A stretch of DNA of 64,000 nt from Tumebacillus flagellatus (GCF_000714935.1 NZ_JMIR01000019.1:80282-144281), one strand, 5' to 3'. Positions 7,411 to 16,683 are shown, numbered from the stretch's first letter. The notes: generated from the sequence alone by a model not told the origin. Made by a program: numbers and translations.

Positions 7411-8802
7411 TCAGCGACCCGGCGTCCACGGACCCGTAGGTCCGCCGCTGTTCGTCGAACGGCGGCGCGGTGCCACATCCGCTTGCGTGCGCTTGGCTTT
7501 CGGGCGCGCTTGACGGGTTTGCGCCGCTTGGGTGATCGCTTGCGGCGACTCTTCGCTCTCGTCTTCGTCGTCTGCAAAGCGGGCGAGCGTGACGTTGGCC
7601 TCATGGTCTTCCACTTGCACGGCGATCGGGCCGCTTTCCTCGTCCTCCGCATTTCGATTCTCTTCCCAGCCGTCGTTGCGCGCTTGCGCCGAGGAGGATT
7701 CGTATTCTTCGAGATCGTAGGAGCCGACATCGTCGAGCTGCGGCGCGAACGACGGCGCCTGCATCGTCAACCCGTAGCGGTCGATGATCTCTTGCACGAA
7801 CGTTTCACGGCCGCGGTCGAGCGCGAGCGATTTGCGGAAGTTTTTGGCGAAGCGCTCCACTTCCCAGTCGCGGGTGCGCTCAAAGTACGACTCCACCAGC
7901 TGCAGCGTGCGCGACGGGAACGAGAGATACGCGGCGAGCACCGTCATCTCTTCTTTGGTGATCTCGCGCTGGGCGCGGTAGACGTCCAGCACGGAGAACC
8001 CGATTTCCGCGTCCCAGTTGCAGCGCGGCATGTAGCGGGAGAGCAGCGCGCCGAGGTCTTGGATCGGGTGCCCGAAATGGCAGTGGTCGAAGTCGACGAT
8101 GCTCATGCGTTCCTTGTCGACGATCAGGTTTTGGCGCGAGTAGGAACCGTGGCAGATCGTCTTCTGGTCGCGCGCCCATTCGAGCACCGCGCCGTAGGGC
8201 GTCTCGTTCAATTGTTCACAAGCGTGGTCGATCATTTGCAACAACTCGCTGCGATGCTCGGCGTAGGCGATGTCCATCAGCGTCTGGTCGCGCCGCTCCT
8301 CCAGGTGCTGGTCGTAGCTGACCAGTTTGGCGCGGTACTTGCCCCAGAGCGCGGAGAAATCCTCCCGCGTCTCTTGCCCGAAACCGCCGCCTTCAAAACC
8401 TGCCCCCGCGTTGTGAAACCGTGCGAGCGTTTCGGCTGCGAGAAACAGGTTTTTGGTTTTTTTCAGATCGGCTTCTTTGCCCGGCATCCAGTCGGTCAAG
8501 TAGTAAAGCCCGGACGCGTGCACGACAAACGGGTCGCCGTACTTGGTGCGGATGAAGCGCGGGACGTTGGTAAAGCCGTTTTGGAACAAGTGCTCCAGCG
8601 TTTCTTGGATGAAGCGCAGGCGGGCATGGGAGACGTTGACTCTCTTGAGCATGCGCGAGCCGGCTGAGGTGTAGAGTTTGATCACGCCGCGCACGGCACG
8701 GGCTTTTTCGACAGGCAGATCCCACTCGCGCAAGATTTCCACGTCGGCGCCGTAGCTGTCAAACGTTTCTTGCAACTCGCGTTCCTCTTTGCGTTTCCCC
8801 AT
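7411..8802 (-). CDS. CotS-family spore coat protein, kinase-like fold with altered catalytic loop
   Basis: 463 aa, longer than the usual 330-350 of CotS proteins. Residues 1-345 form the aminoglycoside-phosphotransferase/CotS-like domain. The catalytic loop reads CHGSYSRQN, so the expected Asp is Ser220, while Asn225 and the metal-binding IVDFDH (Asp237, Asp239) remain. From about 350 onward the chain is acidic, then Arg/Pro/Thr-rich, low in complexity and probably disordered, ending in WTPGR. The start ATG 8802 has GGGGGAG upstream. It begins 19 bases after the guanylyltransferase gene and closes a three-gene operon. A structural or pseudokinase role in the coat is more likely than phosphotransfer. 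Confidence 0.85.
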   Translation of the reverse strand: MGKRKEERELQETFDSYGADVEILREWDLPVEKARAVRGVIKLYTSAGSRMLKRVNVSHARLRFIQETLEHLFQNGFTNVPRFIRTKYGDPFVVHASGLYYLTDWMPGKEADLKKTKNLFLAAETLARFHNAGAGFEGGGFGQETREDFSALWGKYRAKLVSYDQHLEERRDQTLMDIAYAEHRSELLQMIDHACEQLNETPYGAVLEWARDQKTICHGSYSRQNLIVDKERMSIVDFDHCHFGHPIQDLGALLSRYMPRCNWDAEIGFSVLDVYRAQREITKEEMTVLAAYLSFPSRTLQLVESYFERTRDWEVERFAKNFRKSLALDRGRETFVQEIIDRYGLTMQAPSFAPQLDDVGSYDLEEYESSSAQARNDGWEENRNAEDEESGPIAVQVEDHEANVTLARFADDEDESEESPQAITQAAQTRQARPKAKRTQADVAPRRRSTNSGGPTGPWTPGR

Positions 8803-8821
8803 CGTTCACACTCCCCCTTAC

Positions 8822-9895
8822 TTATAAAAACTCGCGCAAATCGCGCTTCTCGATGCCGCGAACCAGGTCTTTGATCTCTTGGTCGCGCTCTTTGTCGGCG
8901 ACGAGGATCGAACGGTCGGACTGCACGATCAACAGGTCGCGCACGCCGATGGTCGCGATCAGCAAATCTTCGCTTTCGATGATGCACTTGCGGGTGTCAA
9001 TGCCCACATGCAGGCCGTTGACGATGTTGCCGCTGTTGTCCTGTTGCAAAAAACGCTCCACCGACCGCCACGACCCGACGTCGTCCCACGCGAAATCGGC
9101 GGGGATGACGGCGACGTTCGGCGCTTTTTCCATGATCGCGTAGTCGACCGACAGCTTTTCGAGCTTCCCGTAGGTCTCGCGGATCACGTCGCGCTCATCC
9201 GGCGTGCCGAGGTGCTCATAGATGTAGGAAAGCTGCTGGTACATCTCCGGCATGTGCCGGCGGTACGCTTGCAGAATCGTCTGCACTTTCCACACGAACA
9301 TCCCGGAGTTCCACAGGTACTTCCCCGATTGCAAAAAGCGCAGCGCCCGGTCGAAGTCCGGCTTCTCGGTAAATTCCGCGACGTGGTAGGAGCGGCGGCC
9401 GTTGTCGTTGACGAGCAGAGAATCCATCTTGATATAGCCGTACCCCGTTTTCGGCTCGGTTGGGCGGATGCCAAACGTGACGAGCATCTTATGATTGCGG
9501 GCAAACTCAGCCGCCCAAGAGAGACAGCGGCGGAAATCCTGCTCCGAGCCGATAAAGTGGTCGGACGGCAGGACGGCCATCACCGCGTCTGGATCGCGCC
9601 GCGCCAGTTTGATCGCGGCAAGCCCGATCCCGGCCGCCGTTTCGCGGGCTTCCGGCTCGATGATCAAGTTCTCCGACGGCAACTCCGGCAGCTGTTCTTG
9701 GATTTTGTCGAAGTAGCGGTCGTTGGTCACCACGTAGATGCAATCTTGACGGATCAGCGGGCGAACGCGTTGGGCGGTGGTTTGCAGGAGGCTTTTGTCC
9801 CCGAAGATCTGCAAAAACTGCTTCGGGTTCGCCGAAGAGCTTTTCGGCCAAAAACGACTCCCCACTCCACCGGCCAAGATCACGGCATACAGCAT
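8822..9895 (-). CDS. manC: Mannose-1-phosphate guanylyltransferase
   Basis: 357 aa. It makes GDP-mannose from mannose 1-phosphate and GTP. The N-terminus carries the nucleotidyltransferase loop LAGGVGSRFWP, followed by PKQFL (residues 24-28), VLPSDHFI, the family block FGIRPTEPKTGYGYI, FTEKP and WNSGMF. It has the short single-domain form without a C-terminal isomerase domain. The start ATG 9895 follows AAAGGAGGG. It sits between two CotS-like genes with gaps of 34 and 19 bases, so GDP-mannose is probably supplied for a spore-surface glycan. The phosphohexomutase-like gene at 1-712 would be the natural partner but has lost its phosphoserine. Confidence 0.93.
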   Translation of the reverse strand: MLYAVILAGGVGSRFWPKSSSANPKQFLQIFGDKSLLQTTAQRVRPLIRQDCIYVVTNDRYFDKIQEQLPELPSENLIIEPEARETAAGIGLAAIKLARRDPDAVMAVLPSDHFIGSEQDFRRCLSWAAEFARNHKMLVTFGIRPTEPKTGYGYIKMDSLLVNDNGRRSYHVAEFTEKPDFDRALRFLQSGKYLWNSGMFVWKVQTILQAYRRHMPEMYQQLSYIYEHLGTPDERDVIRETYGKLEKLSVDYAIMEKAPNVAVIPADFAWDDVGSWRSVERFLQQDNSGNIVNGLHVGIDTRKCIIESEDLLIATIGVRDLLIVQSDRSILVADKERDQEIKDLVRGIEKRDLREFL

Positions 9896-9929
9896 GTGGG
9901 TGTCCCTCCTTTCACACTCCTTCGGCCCT

Positions 9930-10931
9930 TTACGACCATGTGATGCTGTCGGCGCCGTAGAGGATCGGACGGCGCGTCTGCCCTTGGATCACCGCCTGTT
10001 CCAGCCGCTCGGCAAACACGTCGGCGCTTTTTTTGAAGCGGGCGTATTGCGAGATGTGACGGTACGCCGCGTGCGGGAACGCCATGTACGCGTCGAGCAC
10101 GACGATGTCTTGTTCGCTCAGTTGCCCGGTTTCCGCGTAGGAATCCACAAACAGGCGCGCCATGTCGTATTCGCCCTTCTCGATCAGGCCGTGCGCAAAT
10201 TTCGCCACGTCATAGAGCGGCAGGTCGGCGATCGCGTCGTCGATGTGCAGCGTGGCGACGCGGCCTTCCATCGAGATGCGCAAATCGCTCAAACGGTAAT
10301 CGCCGACGGCAAACTCCGCCTCCTGCTCTGCGCGGCGGGCCGCCTCTTCGTACTTGGCGGCGGTCAACCCTTCGACGGCGCGGGAAATCTGTTCGGAAAT
10401 CCACTCGTAGTGTTCGAGAAAGCGCTCTTGCAGCATGTTCTTCTGACGGTGTTCGCTCCATTGCTGCGAGCGCTCCGCCAGTTCCTCGCCCGCTTGCGTG
10501 AAGCGTTGCAGCCAGGTGCCGTGGCGTTTGGGCAACGCGAGCTCCGGCGGAAGTTGCAAACCCCGGCACGCATCATGAAGATGCGCGAGGTTGCGCCCGA
10601 CCAGCCGCATGTCGAGCGGCATCACTTCCGGCGTCCGGCCTTCCCAGTCGTCGCTCAGGGTAAAAAGCTGATCTGCCGCTTCGACCCACGACTCGCCGTA
10701 GAGGGAACGGATATGCCGCGGGATGCGGCGGAATCCGTTCTTGGCGAGGTGTTCCCAGAGGGCGTGCCGCCGTTTGACCACTCGTTCGTCCGTATCGATA
10801 CGCAGGCGCTTCACGCCGCGGTCGCTGTCCACGAGGACGGTCTGGGGGTTGAGCGGCATGATCCCGCGCACGTTTATTCCGTAGCGCGGCAATACCGTTT
10901 CGAGGATCACGTCTACTTGCGCACTGTCCAT
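9930..10931 (-). CDS. CotS-like spore coat protein, degenerate kinase motifs
   Basis: 333 aa. Overall length and segments such as HALWEHLAKNGFRRIPRHI (an N-lobe pattern shared with CotS proteins) identify the family. The catalytic loop is VGDYRLSD and the metal-binding motif is LHIDDA, so both the HGD...N and DFD signatures are degraded; phosphotransfer is unlikely. The start ATG 10931 follows GGGAGGGGAG. First gene of the operon with manC and the long CotS-like protein. CATAGGCTT on the minus strand (10958-10966) is one base from the sigma-K -10 consensus, but its AC is only 15 bases away. Confidence 0.78.
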   Translation of the reverse strand: MDSAQVDVILETVLPRYGINVRGIMPLNPQTVLVDSDRGVKRLRIDTDERVVKRRHALWEHLAKNGFRRIPRHIRSLYGESWVEAADQLFTLSDDWEGRTPEVMPLDMRLVGRNLAHLHDACRGLQLPPELALPKRHGTWLQRFTQAGEELAERSQQWSEHRQKNMLQERFLEHYEWISEQISRAVEGLTAAKYEEAARRAEQEAEFAVGDYRLSDLRISMEGRVATLHIDDAIADLPLYDVAKFAHGLIEKGEYDMARLFVDSYAETGQLSEQDIVVLDAYMAFPHAAYRHISQYARFKKSADVFAERLEQAVIQGQTRRPILYGADSITWS

Positions 10932-10988
10932 ACGTCTCCCCTCCCTTTTCTTGCTGTAAGCCTATGCGTTTGTACCAACGAGTAGACG

Positions 10989-11027
10989 AAAAAAACAGGC
11001 GGGACAAGGTGTCCGGCCTGTTTTTTC
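10989..11027 (-). terminator. Terminator of spoVID
   Basis: Arms AACAGGC.GGACA / TGTCC.GCCTGTT around AGG, with one internal mismatch, flanked by A and T runs (10989-10995 and 11020-11026). It follows the spoVID stop at 11029 directly. Confidence 0.85.
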
Positions 11028-11028
11028 G

Positions 11029-13197
11029 TTAACGGCGTTTCGTCGGGATGTAGAGGATCTGACCGGCCTCCACTTCTTGGCGCGTCAGGCGGTTCGCCCG
11101 CTGCAGCTCGGAAGGGGTGGTGTTGTATTGTTCCGCCAGCTCTTGGAGCGAATCGGTTTCGTGCACGATGCGGAATTTCAACGTGGTTTTCGTCTCTTTC
11201 TGGCGCAGGAAGTTGCCCCAGACCGAGTCGTGCTTGCTGGTCGTCGAAGGATAGAGCGGCGCGGCGATCATCGACTGCTCGGTGGAAGAAGCTTCTCCCG
11301 TCAGGCTCTCCTGCAGGAGAGGCGCCGATTCCGCAAACGCCGCTTCCACGACTTCCGCAAGCGTCAGATCTTCTGGCGCCGCCGGAGCGCGGGACTCGCC
11401 CAGCAGAGCGGACAGTTTCAAGCCGGAGCCGCTCTCGGAGAACGTGGACTTGCTGCCAAGCGAGAGTTTCGGACCGCCGGGCTTGGTCGGTTGCTCGACC
11501 ACTTCCGGCGCGGCGGCGATGATCTCTTGCTCCGGCACTTCGTCTTCGAACTCGTAGTGCGCGACCACCGTTTCCTCGGCTTCGAGGATCGGGCGGTCTG
11601 CTTCGTCCGCTTCTGTATAGTCGGCTGCTGGGTCGGCATCCGCTTGGTCGGCTTCGTCCTCGACGGAAGGTGCGTCGTGGAATTCTGTCGTCGCTTCGGA
11701 GTCTTCCGCCCCTGCCGTCTCGGCGGTTTCCTCCTTCTCTTCCTGACGAACGGCGTGGGCGGTTTCGACCGTCTCTTCGTGACGAACCGCATCGTCGTCC
11801 GGCGCTTCCGCCGCTGCAAACGGCTCCGGCGCGTCGAACGTGTCGTCGAGCTCCGTGATCTCCTCAACGCGGGTGTCTTCGAGGACGAACGCATCGGCGT
11901 CTTCATCGACCGGGCTCGGAGTGCCGTGGCTCGCGACGATGCGGTTGTACGCTTCGTGGTACGCGTCAGCAGAAGCGCCTGCCGACGAGGACGACGGCGT
12001 GCCGGAAGAGGAGGGAACTTTATAGTCTGGCTGCAATTCGCCGAATTGCTCCAGCGCGCGGTCATACGCCTCACGGTATTGATTCGCTTCGAACGCTTGA
12101 TGTTGCCCGCCGCTCGCATAAGGATTCAAAAACTGATTGGCGTACGGCGACTGTTGCGCTTGATCGAAGAGACTCTTCTGCAACTCTTCGAAACTCGACA
12201 CTTGGTACTGCTCCATGACTTCGCGTGACGCTTGTGCAAAATTCACTTCTTGCAAGTCCGGGAACTCGCGCTGCGCTTGCTCAAACATCGCTTGCGCTTG
12301 TTGGAACAACTCCTGCTCTTGGAGCGGCAACCCGTTCGGGAACGCTTGCTCCGCCGCGTTCAACTGCTGTGCCCACGCGCTGTCCGCTTCCGGCATCGGG
12401 AAGACCAGACGCGGGTCCGGCGTGAAGAGGATTTCGGTTTCGTCGTCGTCATCGTCATCGTCGTCCGCTTCTTGGTCGCGATATTCCGCTTCCGCCGTTT
12501 GCGCATCCGGCGCGGGCGATTCGATCAGCCAGTCATCTTCGGACGCCGGCTCTTCGACTTCCTCCAAGCTCTGACGGTAATTCGACGCCCACGCGTTGTC
12601 AAACGGCGCTTCAAACTCCGCGTCCTCCGCCACCGCGGGCGGCACGAGCGTGCGGGACTCTTCCTGATCCAGCAAGGTGTCGAGGCTCGACGCAGGCTTG
12701 ACTCCCTCTTCCTGCGTGCCGCAGCGGAACACATAGCCCTCTTGGCCTGACAACCCTTGCAAAATCAACTCCGCGCGCAGATGAAGCGTGTTCTCGCCGA
12801 GCACATGCACGTTCCACTGGCCGATCTTGGGATTCACGTACAGCGAGCCGGACTCTCGTTGGTGAACCTCCTGCGCCGTCACCGGCACTTGCAAGAGAAA
12901 CGGCAAGCGGTGATGGAACGGCAGCACCGGCGCTTCCGGCACGTCCGCCCCCGCGTCAAATACATCCCGGTCGTCCTGCGCATCTGGAATCGGAGCGTCG
13001 CCCGCTTCTTCCTGTCGGAAAAATCCTGCAAACGACAGCGCCCCGCGCAACACATACAGATCGTCTTCAATGTCAAATCCGGTAATCTCCGTCGCGACCG
13101 TTTCGTCTTCCACTTCTTCATGGCCGCGCACGCCTTCTATCGTGACCTGCTGGTCAACATGAATCCGAATCGACGGCTTGTTTTCCGCCTCCGCCAC
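11029..13197 (-). CDS. spoVID: Stage VI sporulation protein D homologue with C-terminal LysM
   Basis: 722 aa, about 150 longer than B. subtilis SpoVID. Residues 1-170 match the SpoVID N-terminal domain: a VYxxRGALSF-like strand (LYVLRGALSFAGFF), then LPFHHRLPFLLQVP. A long middle (about 180-660) is extremely acidic and Ala/Glu/Asp-rich, including eight consecutive Asp near 245, and should be disordered. The last 50 residues are a LysM domain (FRIVHETDSLQELAEQYN to ILYIPTKR). SpoVID anchors coat proteins around the forespore in the mother cell. The start is GTG 13197 with AAGGAGGGA upstream, behind a sigma-E-like promoter. Confidence 0.9.
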   Translation of the reverse strand: MAEAENKPSIRIHVDQQVTIEGVRGHEEVEDETVATEITGFDIEDDLYVLRGALSFAGFFRQEEAGDAPIPDAQDDRDVFDAGADVPEAPVLPFHHRLPFLLQVPVTAQEVHQRESGSLYVNPKIGQWNVHVLGENTLHLRAELILQGLSGQEGYVFRCGTQEEGVKPASSLDTLLDQEESRTLVPPAVAEDAEFEAPFDNAWASNYRQSLEEVEEPASEDDWLIESPAPDAQTAEAEYRDQEADDDDDDDDETEILFTPDPRLVFPMPEADSAWAQQLNAAEQAFPNGLPLQEQELFQQAQAMFEQAQREFPDLQEVNFAQASREVMEQYQVSSFEELQKSLFDQAQQSPYANQFLNPYASGGQHQAFEANQYREAYDRALEQFGELQPDYKVPSSSGTPSSSSAGASADAYHEAYNRIVASHGTPSPVDEDADAFVLEDTRVEEITELDDTFDAPEPFAAAEAPDDDAVRHEETVETAHAVRQEEKEETAETAGAEDSEATTEFHDAPSVEDEADQADADPAADYTEADEADRPILEAEETVVAHYEFEDEVPEQEIIAAAPEVVEQPTKPGGPKLSLGSKSTFSESGSGLKLSALLGESRAPAAPEDLTLAEVVEAAFAESAPLLQESLTGEASSTEQSMIAAPLYPSTTSKHDSVWGNFLRQKETKTTLKFRIVHETDSLQELAEQYNTTPSELQRANRLTRQEVEAGQILYIPTKRR

Positions 13198-13233
13198 ACG
13201 CAGTCCCTCCTTCGTTCACTAACGTCACGTTCA

Positions 13234-13263
13234 TATCTATGAGACTGCCTGTACCCATATGAC
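13234..13263 (-). promoter_or_regulatory. Candidate sigma-E promoter of spoVID
   Basis: On the minus strand GTCATAT (13263-13257), 15 bases, then CATAGATA (13241-13234). This resembles the mother-cell sigma-E consensus (GTCATATT / CATACAnT). B. subtilis spoVID is sigma-E dependent, so the match fits the gene. Confidence 0.5.
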
Positions 13264-13273
13264 CCCGTTTGAC

Positions 13274-13308
13274 AAAAAAGATGTGCCCGAAATCCGGCCG
13301 GGCACATC
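13274..13308 (-). terminator. Terminator of the CrtI-type oxidoreductase gene
   Basis: Perfect 10-bp arms GATGTGCCCG / CGGGCACATC at 13280-13289 and 13299-13308, followed on the minus strand by six T (13279-13274). It insulates spoVID from the upstream gene. Confidence 0.9.
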
Positions 13309-13316
13309 GTGACAAC

Positions 13317-14783
13317 TTATGTGGTTCTCCAAGATTTTTGTATGGCTTTGGCAGCCAAGCGCGCGGAACGCATCGTGCCGAACACCCCGTGTCCCGCCGT
13401 CGTCCAATGTCCGGCGGCAAACAAGCCGGGAATCGCCGTCGTCCCTTTCGCGCTTCGACTGAACGGTTGGCAGGCAGACCGCTTCCAACCGTAGATTGCG
13501 CCGTCTGAATTGCCGGTGTAGCGGGTGATCGTGCGCGGAGTTGCCGTTTCCAAAAAAGTAACGCGTTCGCGAAGTCCCGGCAGGTGATGCTCGATCGCTT
13601 GCAGCGCGGCGTCTGTCAAAAAGTCCTTGCCGCGTGTCTCTCGAAGCTGCTCGACGAAATCGGCTTCGCAGCCCATCATGATGGAGACGACGGCGGTTCC
13701 TTCCGGTGCCAGACTCGGGTCGGACTTGGAGGGACACGTGAGCACAAACCAAGAGCCGGGAACGGGTTCCAGCGGGTTGAAAGAGTTGCAGTCTCGGGAG
13801 AAGTTTTCGTGTGGGTAGACGATCAATTCGTGAGGGAGTTGTTGTGTCCAGCCGTCATTGCGAAGCGCGGCATAGAGCAGCAAGGCGGAGTGTGAGGGGA
13901 TCATGCGGTGGACTTCGCGGTGCAAGTGCGACGGAAGATCGGAAGGTGCGATCATGCGGGTAAACGTGGTTCTCATGTCGGCGTTGCTGACCACCGTCGA
14001 AGCTCGGAATTCCTCGCCCCGTTTCGTCCGCACGCCGACCGCGCGGCCGTCTTCGATCAAGATCTGCTCCACCTCCGTGCGCAATTTTACACGTCCGCCG
14101 TCGCGTTCCACGGCGTAGGCGAGCGCATCGGCCAGTTTTTGCGTGGAGCCTTCGATGTAATACGCGCCTCCGTGGTACGAAGCGAGCACCGCCATGAACG
14201 TCAGCGTCTCCATCTCGTCCGGTGTGACGCCGATGTATGGAAACAGCGACGTGATCAGAAACGGTATGCGCGGGTTGCGAAATCTCCCATGCAGATAAGA
14301 CTGGACAGTCGTCCGGTTCACTTCCGGCATCCGTCTCAATCGTTGCAAGGAGAGTTGTTTCGGGAAAAAAACCCCCGTCCCCAAATCTTTGATCTCCATC
14401 ATCGTTTCTTCGATCGCCGCCGCTTCGTCTGGAAACCAAGCGCTCAGCGAACGGGCGAACTCGTCGAGGTCGGCCGGTATGTCGTAGTGGTCGGAGCCGA
14501 TCTGAACCCGATACATCGGCGACACTTCCACCAGCGGCAACCGATCCAAAACATCGAGTTCTTGCAGAATCCGGTGCGTAAAGCCTCCTGGCTCCAGACC
14601 GCCTATCAGATGGACCGCCGCGTCAAACACACAGCGGTGCCGACGGAACGTGCTGGCACAACCGCCGACCACGTAATGCCGTTCCAACACCAAAACGTTT
14701 GCTCCTTGCTTCGCCAACAAAGCCGCCGTCGTCAAGCCGCCAAGCCCGGCACCAATGACGATGACGTCCAGCTCTTTTGACAT
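13317..14783 (-). CDS. CrtI-type NAD(P)/FAD-dependent oxidoreductase
   Basis: 488 aa. The start is ATG 14783 (MSKELDVIVIG), chosen for AAAGGAGGT just upstream; eleven extra in-frame codons lack one. The N-terminus is a Rossmann dinucleotide fold, VIGAGLGGLTTAALLAKQG with the ribose-binding Glu in VLERH. The C-terminus has the family motif GLFAAGHWTTAGHGVFG. This is the phytoene desaturase/retinol saturase superfamily. No phytoene synthase is nearby, so the substrate is uncertain; a carotenoid or other polyene lipid is possible. The gene stands alone between two terminators. Confidence 0.85.
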   Translation of the reverse strand: MSKELDVIVIGAGLGGLTTAALLAKQGANVLVLERHYVVGGCASTFRRHRCVFDAAVHLIGGLEPGGFTHRILQELDVLDRLPLVEVSPMYRVQIGSDHYDIPADLDEFARSLSAWFPDEAAAIEETMMEIKDLGTGVFFPKQLSLQRLRRMPEVNRTTVQSYLHGRFRNPRIPFLITSLFPYIGVTPDEMETLTFMAVLASYHGGAYYIEGSTQKLADALAYAVERDGGRVKLRTEVEQILIEDGRAVGVRTKRGEEFRASTVVSNADMRTTFTRMIAPSDLPSHLHREVHRMIPSHSALLLYAALRNDGWTQQLPHELIVYPHENFSRDCNSFNPLEPVPGSWFVLTCPSKSDPSLAPEGTAVVSIMMGCEADFVEQLRETRGKDFLTDAALQAIEHHLPGLRERVTFLETATPRTITRYTGNSDGAIYGWKRSACQPFSRSAKGTTAIPGLFAAGHWTTAGHGVFGTMRSARLAAKAIQKSWRTT

Positions 14784-14867
14784 TCTAGTAGACCTCCTTT
14801 TATCCACATTAATCACTTACACGTAAACATCATACATGAAAATTACATATTTATAAATAAATTTCAC

Positions 14868-14907
14868 TAAAAAAGGAGATGCATCCCTTTTGCGGGATGC
14901 ATCTCCT
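14868..14907 (-). terminator. Terminator of the padR-HAAS-DUF4097 operon
   Basis: Perfect 14-bp arms AGGAGATGCATCCC / GGGATGCATCTCCT at 14874-14887 and 14894-14907, followed on the minus strand by six T. Confidence 0.93.
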
Positions 14908-14926
14908 CGTGTGTTGTCGTTTTGCG

Positions 14927-15784
14927 TTAGTGCGCCGCTTTGCCGATCTCGAAGTTGCCGGAAGACGAGTCGATTTTGACGAGCGGAGCGTTGTCGCCGG
15001 CGTTGTTGGCGGTGGCGGTCATGTGCTCGCCGTCGTCTGTGGCGTTTTGCGCGGTGAACGGGAAGCCGATTTTCTTATTGCCCGATTTCGTGACGGCGTC
15101 AAGTCGGAACGCGGCGGTTTCCGGCAGATAGAGCGCGGTGTCGCCGGAGTGCGATTCGAGAGAAAGGTCTTGCTTGAGATCGCTCATCGTCAGCTTCACA
15201 TCCCCCGAGTGCGAAACGACCACGCCCTTGCCGCTCATCGCGTCAAGCGTCATGTTGCCGGAGTGCGTGGTCAATTTGAACGAATCGCCTTGGAAGCCGT
15301 GCACGTGCGAGTCGCCGGACGAGCTGTCCAATGTAAACGACTTCGCTTGGAACGCGTCGAGTTCCACGTCGCCGGAATGTTCCTCCACTTTGAGCGAGTC
15401 GTACGCTTTCTTCGGCACTTGCACGTCGAGTTTCAAATCGCCGCCCTTGTAGTCCATGAACGAGGCCGGAACTTTGGTGACGATCACCAGCTGCGAACCG
15501 TTGACGGAAGCGTCGAGGAGCTGTTCATTGTCGGAGTCCTTGGCGTTCTCGCTGAGCGTTCCTTTGAGCGAGAGCAGGATTTGGTCCCCGTCCGTCGGGA
15601 TCAGATGCAAGTCGACGGAGTGCCCTTCGATCGAGACGCTTTGGATGTTTTTGCCGTCAAATGATTTCTCTTGCGAAATCGGAACCATCTTGCCTTTGAA
15701 CACGTTGGCGTCGCAACCCGTTACGCTTGCCGCCAACAACAGCGTTGCCAACCCCGTCACCCACATCGTGTGTTTACGCTTCAT
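14927..15784 (-). CDS. DUF4097 beta-repeat lipoprotein
   Basis: 285 aa. A signal peptide ends in the lipobox SVTGC (Cys24), so the protein is probably tethered to the outer face of the membrane. The body is a DUF4097-type beta-helix with repeats of about 20 residues, each centred on HSGD or SSGD/SGN (EHSGDVEL, SSSGDSHV, THSGNMTL, SHSGDVKL, SHSGDTAL, TKSGNKKI, SSSGNFEI). Its ATG overlaps the last 11 bases of the HAAS gene. DUF4097 proteins usually accompany HAAS and PadR partners as envelope-stress or adhesin-like modules; the molecular role is unknown. Confidence 0.88.
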   Translation of the reverse strand: MKRKHTMWVTGLATLLLAASVTGCDANVFKGKMVPISQEKSFDGKNIQSVSIEGHSVDLHLIPTDGDQILLSLKGTLSENAKDSDNEQLLDASVNGSQLVIVTKVPASFMDYKGGDLKLDVQVPKKAYDSLKVEEHSGDVELDAFQAKSFTLDSSSGDSHVHGFQGDSFKLTTHSGNMTLDAMSGKGVVVSHSGDVKLTMSDLKQDLSLESHSGDTALYLPETAAFRLDAVTKSGNKKIGFPFTAQNATDDGEHMTATANNAGDNAPLVKIDSSSGNFEIGKAAH

Positions 15785-16337
15785 TGTGACTCTTCCCCTT
15801 TACGAGCTTTATATTGTAAGCCAGATATCTGACCAACCATCTGTACATCCATTTCGTCACCCAGATCATGCCGCGGCCGAGGAAATATCCGACGATCGCC
15901 AGAACCAGCGAGAGCAGCAATTGCAGCCAATCGGCTCCGGTGGTCGGAAATCCATTCATATAGAGTTCGATCAGCGGCGAAACCAGGAACGCGAGGGCGA
16001 CGACGATCATGCCGGCCCAGAGGCCCAGCAACCCGACAAACGGCCCCGCCACAATCAGCAGATTGAACAGGCCGAGAGACGCGGCGGTGAAGATCGCTTG
16101 GAACAGTTTCTTCATAGAAAGTTCCTGTTGCGCCTGTTCGACCAGCACCGAGGCGCGGATCTCCTTGGCGAGCGTCTTCGGGTTGCCAAGCGCCAGCGCC
16201 ACACCGGATTCGTCTCGGCCGGCCTCCAGCGCCAACTCGAAGTGCTCCCGGTATTCCGCCAAGATGTCTGCGCGCTCGTCCGCATCGAGACCTTGGAGCT
16301 CTGCTTCGAGTTTTTTCAGAAAGGTTTCCTTGGTCAT
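15774..16337 (-). CDS. HAAS/DUF1700 membrane protein
   Basis: 187 aa. The start ATG 16337 ([14 protein letters not shown]) overlaps the padR stop as ATGA. Residues 1-80 are the helical HAAS signalling domain ([34 protein letters not shown]), followed by three or four membrane helices (about 90-170) and a basic tail. HAAS proteins pair with PadR regulators and are thought to relay envelope signals to the repressor. Confidence 0.9.
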   Translation of the reverse strand: MTKETFLKKLEAELQGLDADERADILAEYREHFELALEAGRDESGVALALGNPKTLAKEIRASVLVEQAQQELSMKKLFQAIFTAASLGLFNLLIVAGPFVGLLGLWAGMIVVALAFLVSPLIELYMNGFPTTGADWLQLLLSLVLAIVGYFLGRGMIWVTKWMYRWLVRYLAYNIKLVKGKSHNEA

Positions 16338-16657
16338 GCCTCTTCGCCTCCTCGAATGATGGAATTGACCCGTCCCACGAAGTCGTCCCATTCGCGGACC
16401 AACTCGTCCCGATAGCGCATGCCGCTGTCGGTCAAGCGGTAGTACTTACGGGGCGGACCCTCTTGCGACTCCATCAAATAAGTGGAGAAATAGCCTTCCT
16501 TCGTGAGCCGCCGCAAGAGCGGGTAGATCGTGCCTTCTGAAATTTCGATGTGTTTTGAAATGCTGTTCACCAGTTCGTACCCGTAGAGGTCTTCCCGGCC
16601 GACCAGCACGAGGACACACAATTCAAGCACTCCCTTTTTGAATTGTATATTTTCCAT
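16334..16657 (-). CDS. PadR-family transcriptional regulator
   Basis: 107 aa, short PadR type: a winged helix ([51 protein letters not shown]) and a short C-terminal dimer helix. ATG 16657 has GGTGAG just upstream; GTG 16666 with AGGA is possible. It heads the operon with the HAAS and DUF4097 genes and diverges from the RND exporter, so it may regulate both. A perfect palindrome between its promoter and its start suggests autoregulation. Confidence 0.93.
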   Translation of the reverse strand: MENIQFKKGVLELCVLVLVGREDLYGYELVNSISKHIEISEGTIYPLLRRLTKEGYFSTYLMESQEGPPRKYYRLTDSGMRYRDELVREWDDFVGRVNSIIRGGEEA

Positions 16658-16683
16658 GTTTCTCACCCGCTTTCCTGTTAGTG

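Noticed and set aside
13317..14783. Carotenoid biosynthesis cluster.
   Set aside because: Only one CrtI-like gene is present, with no phytoene or squalene-type synthase nearby.
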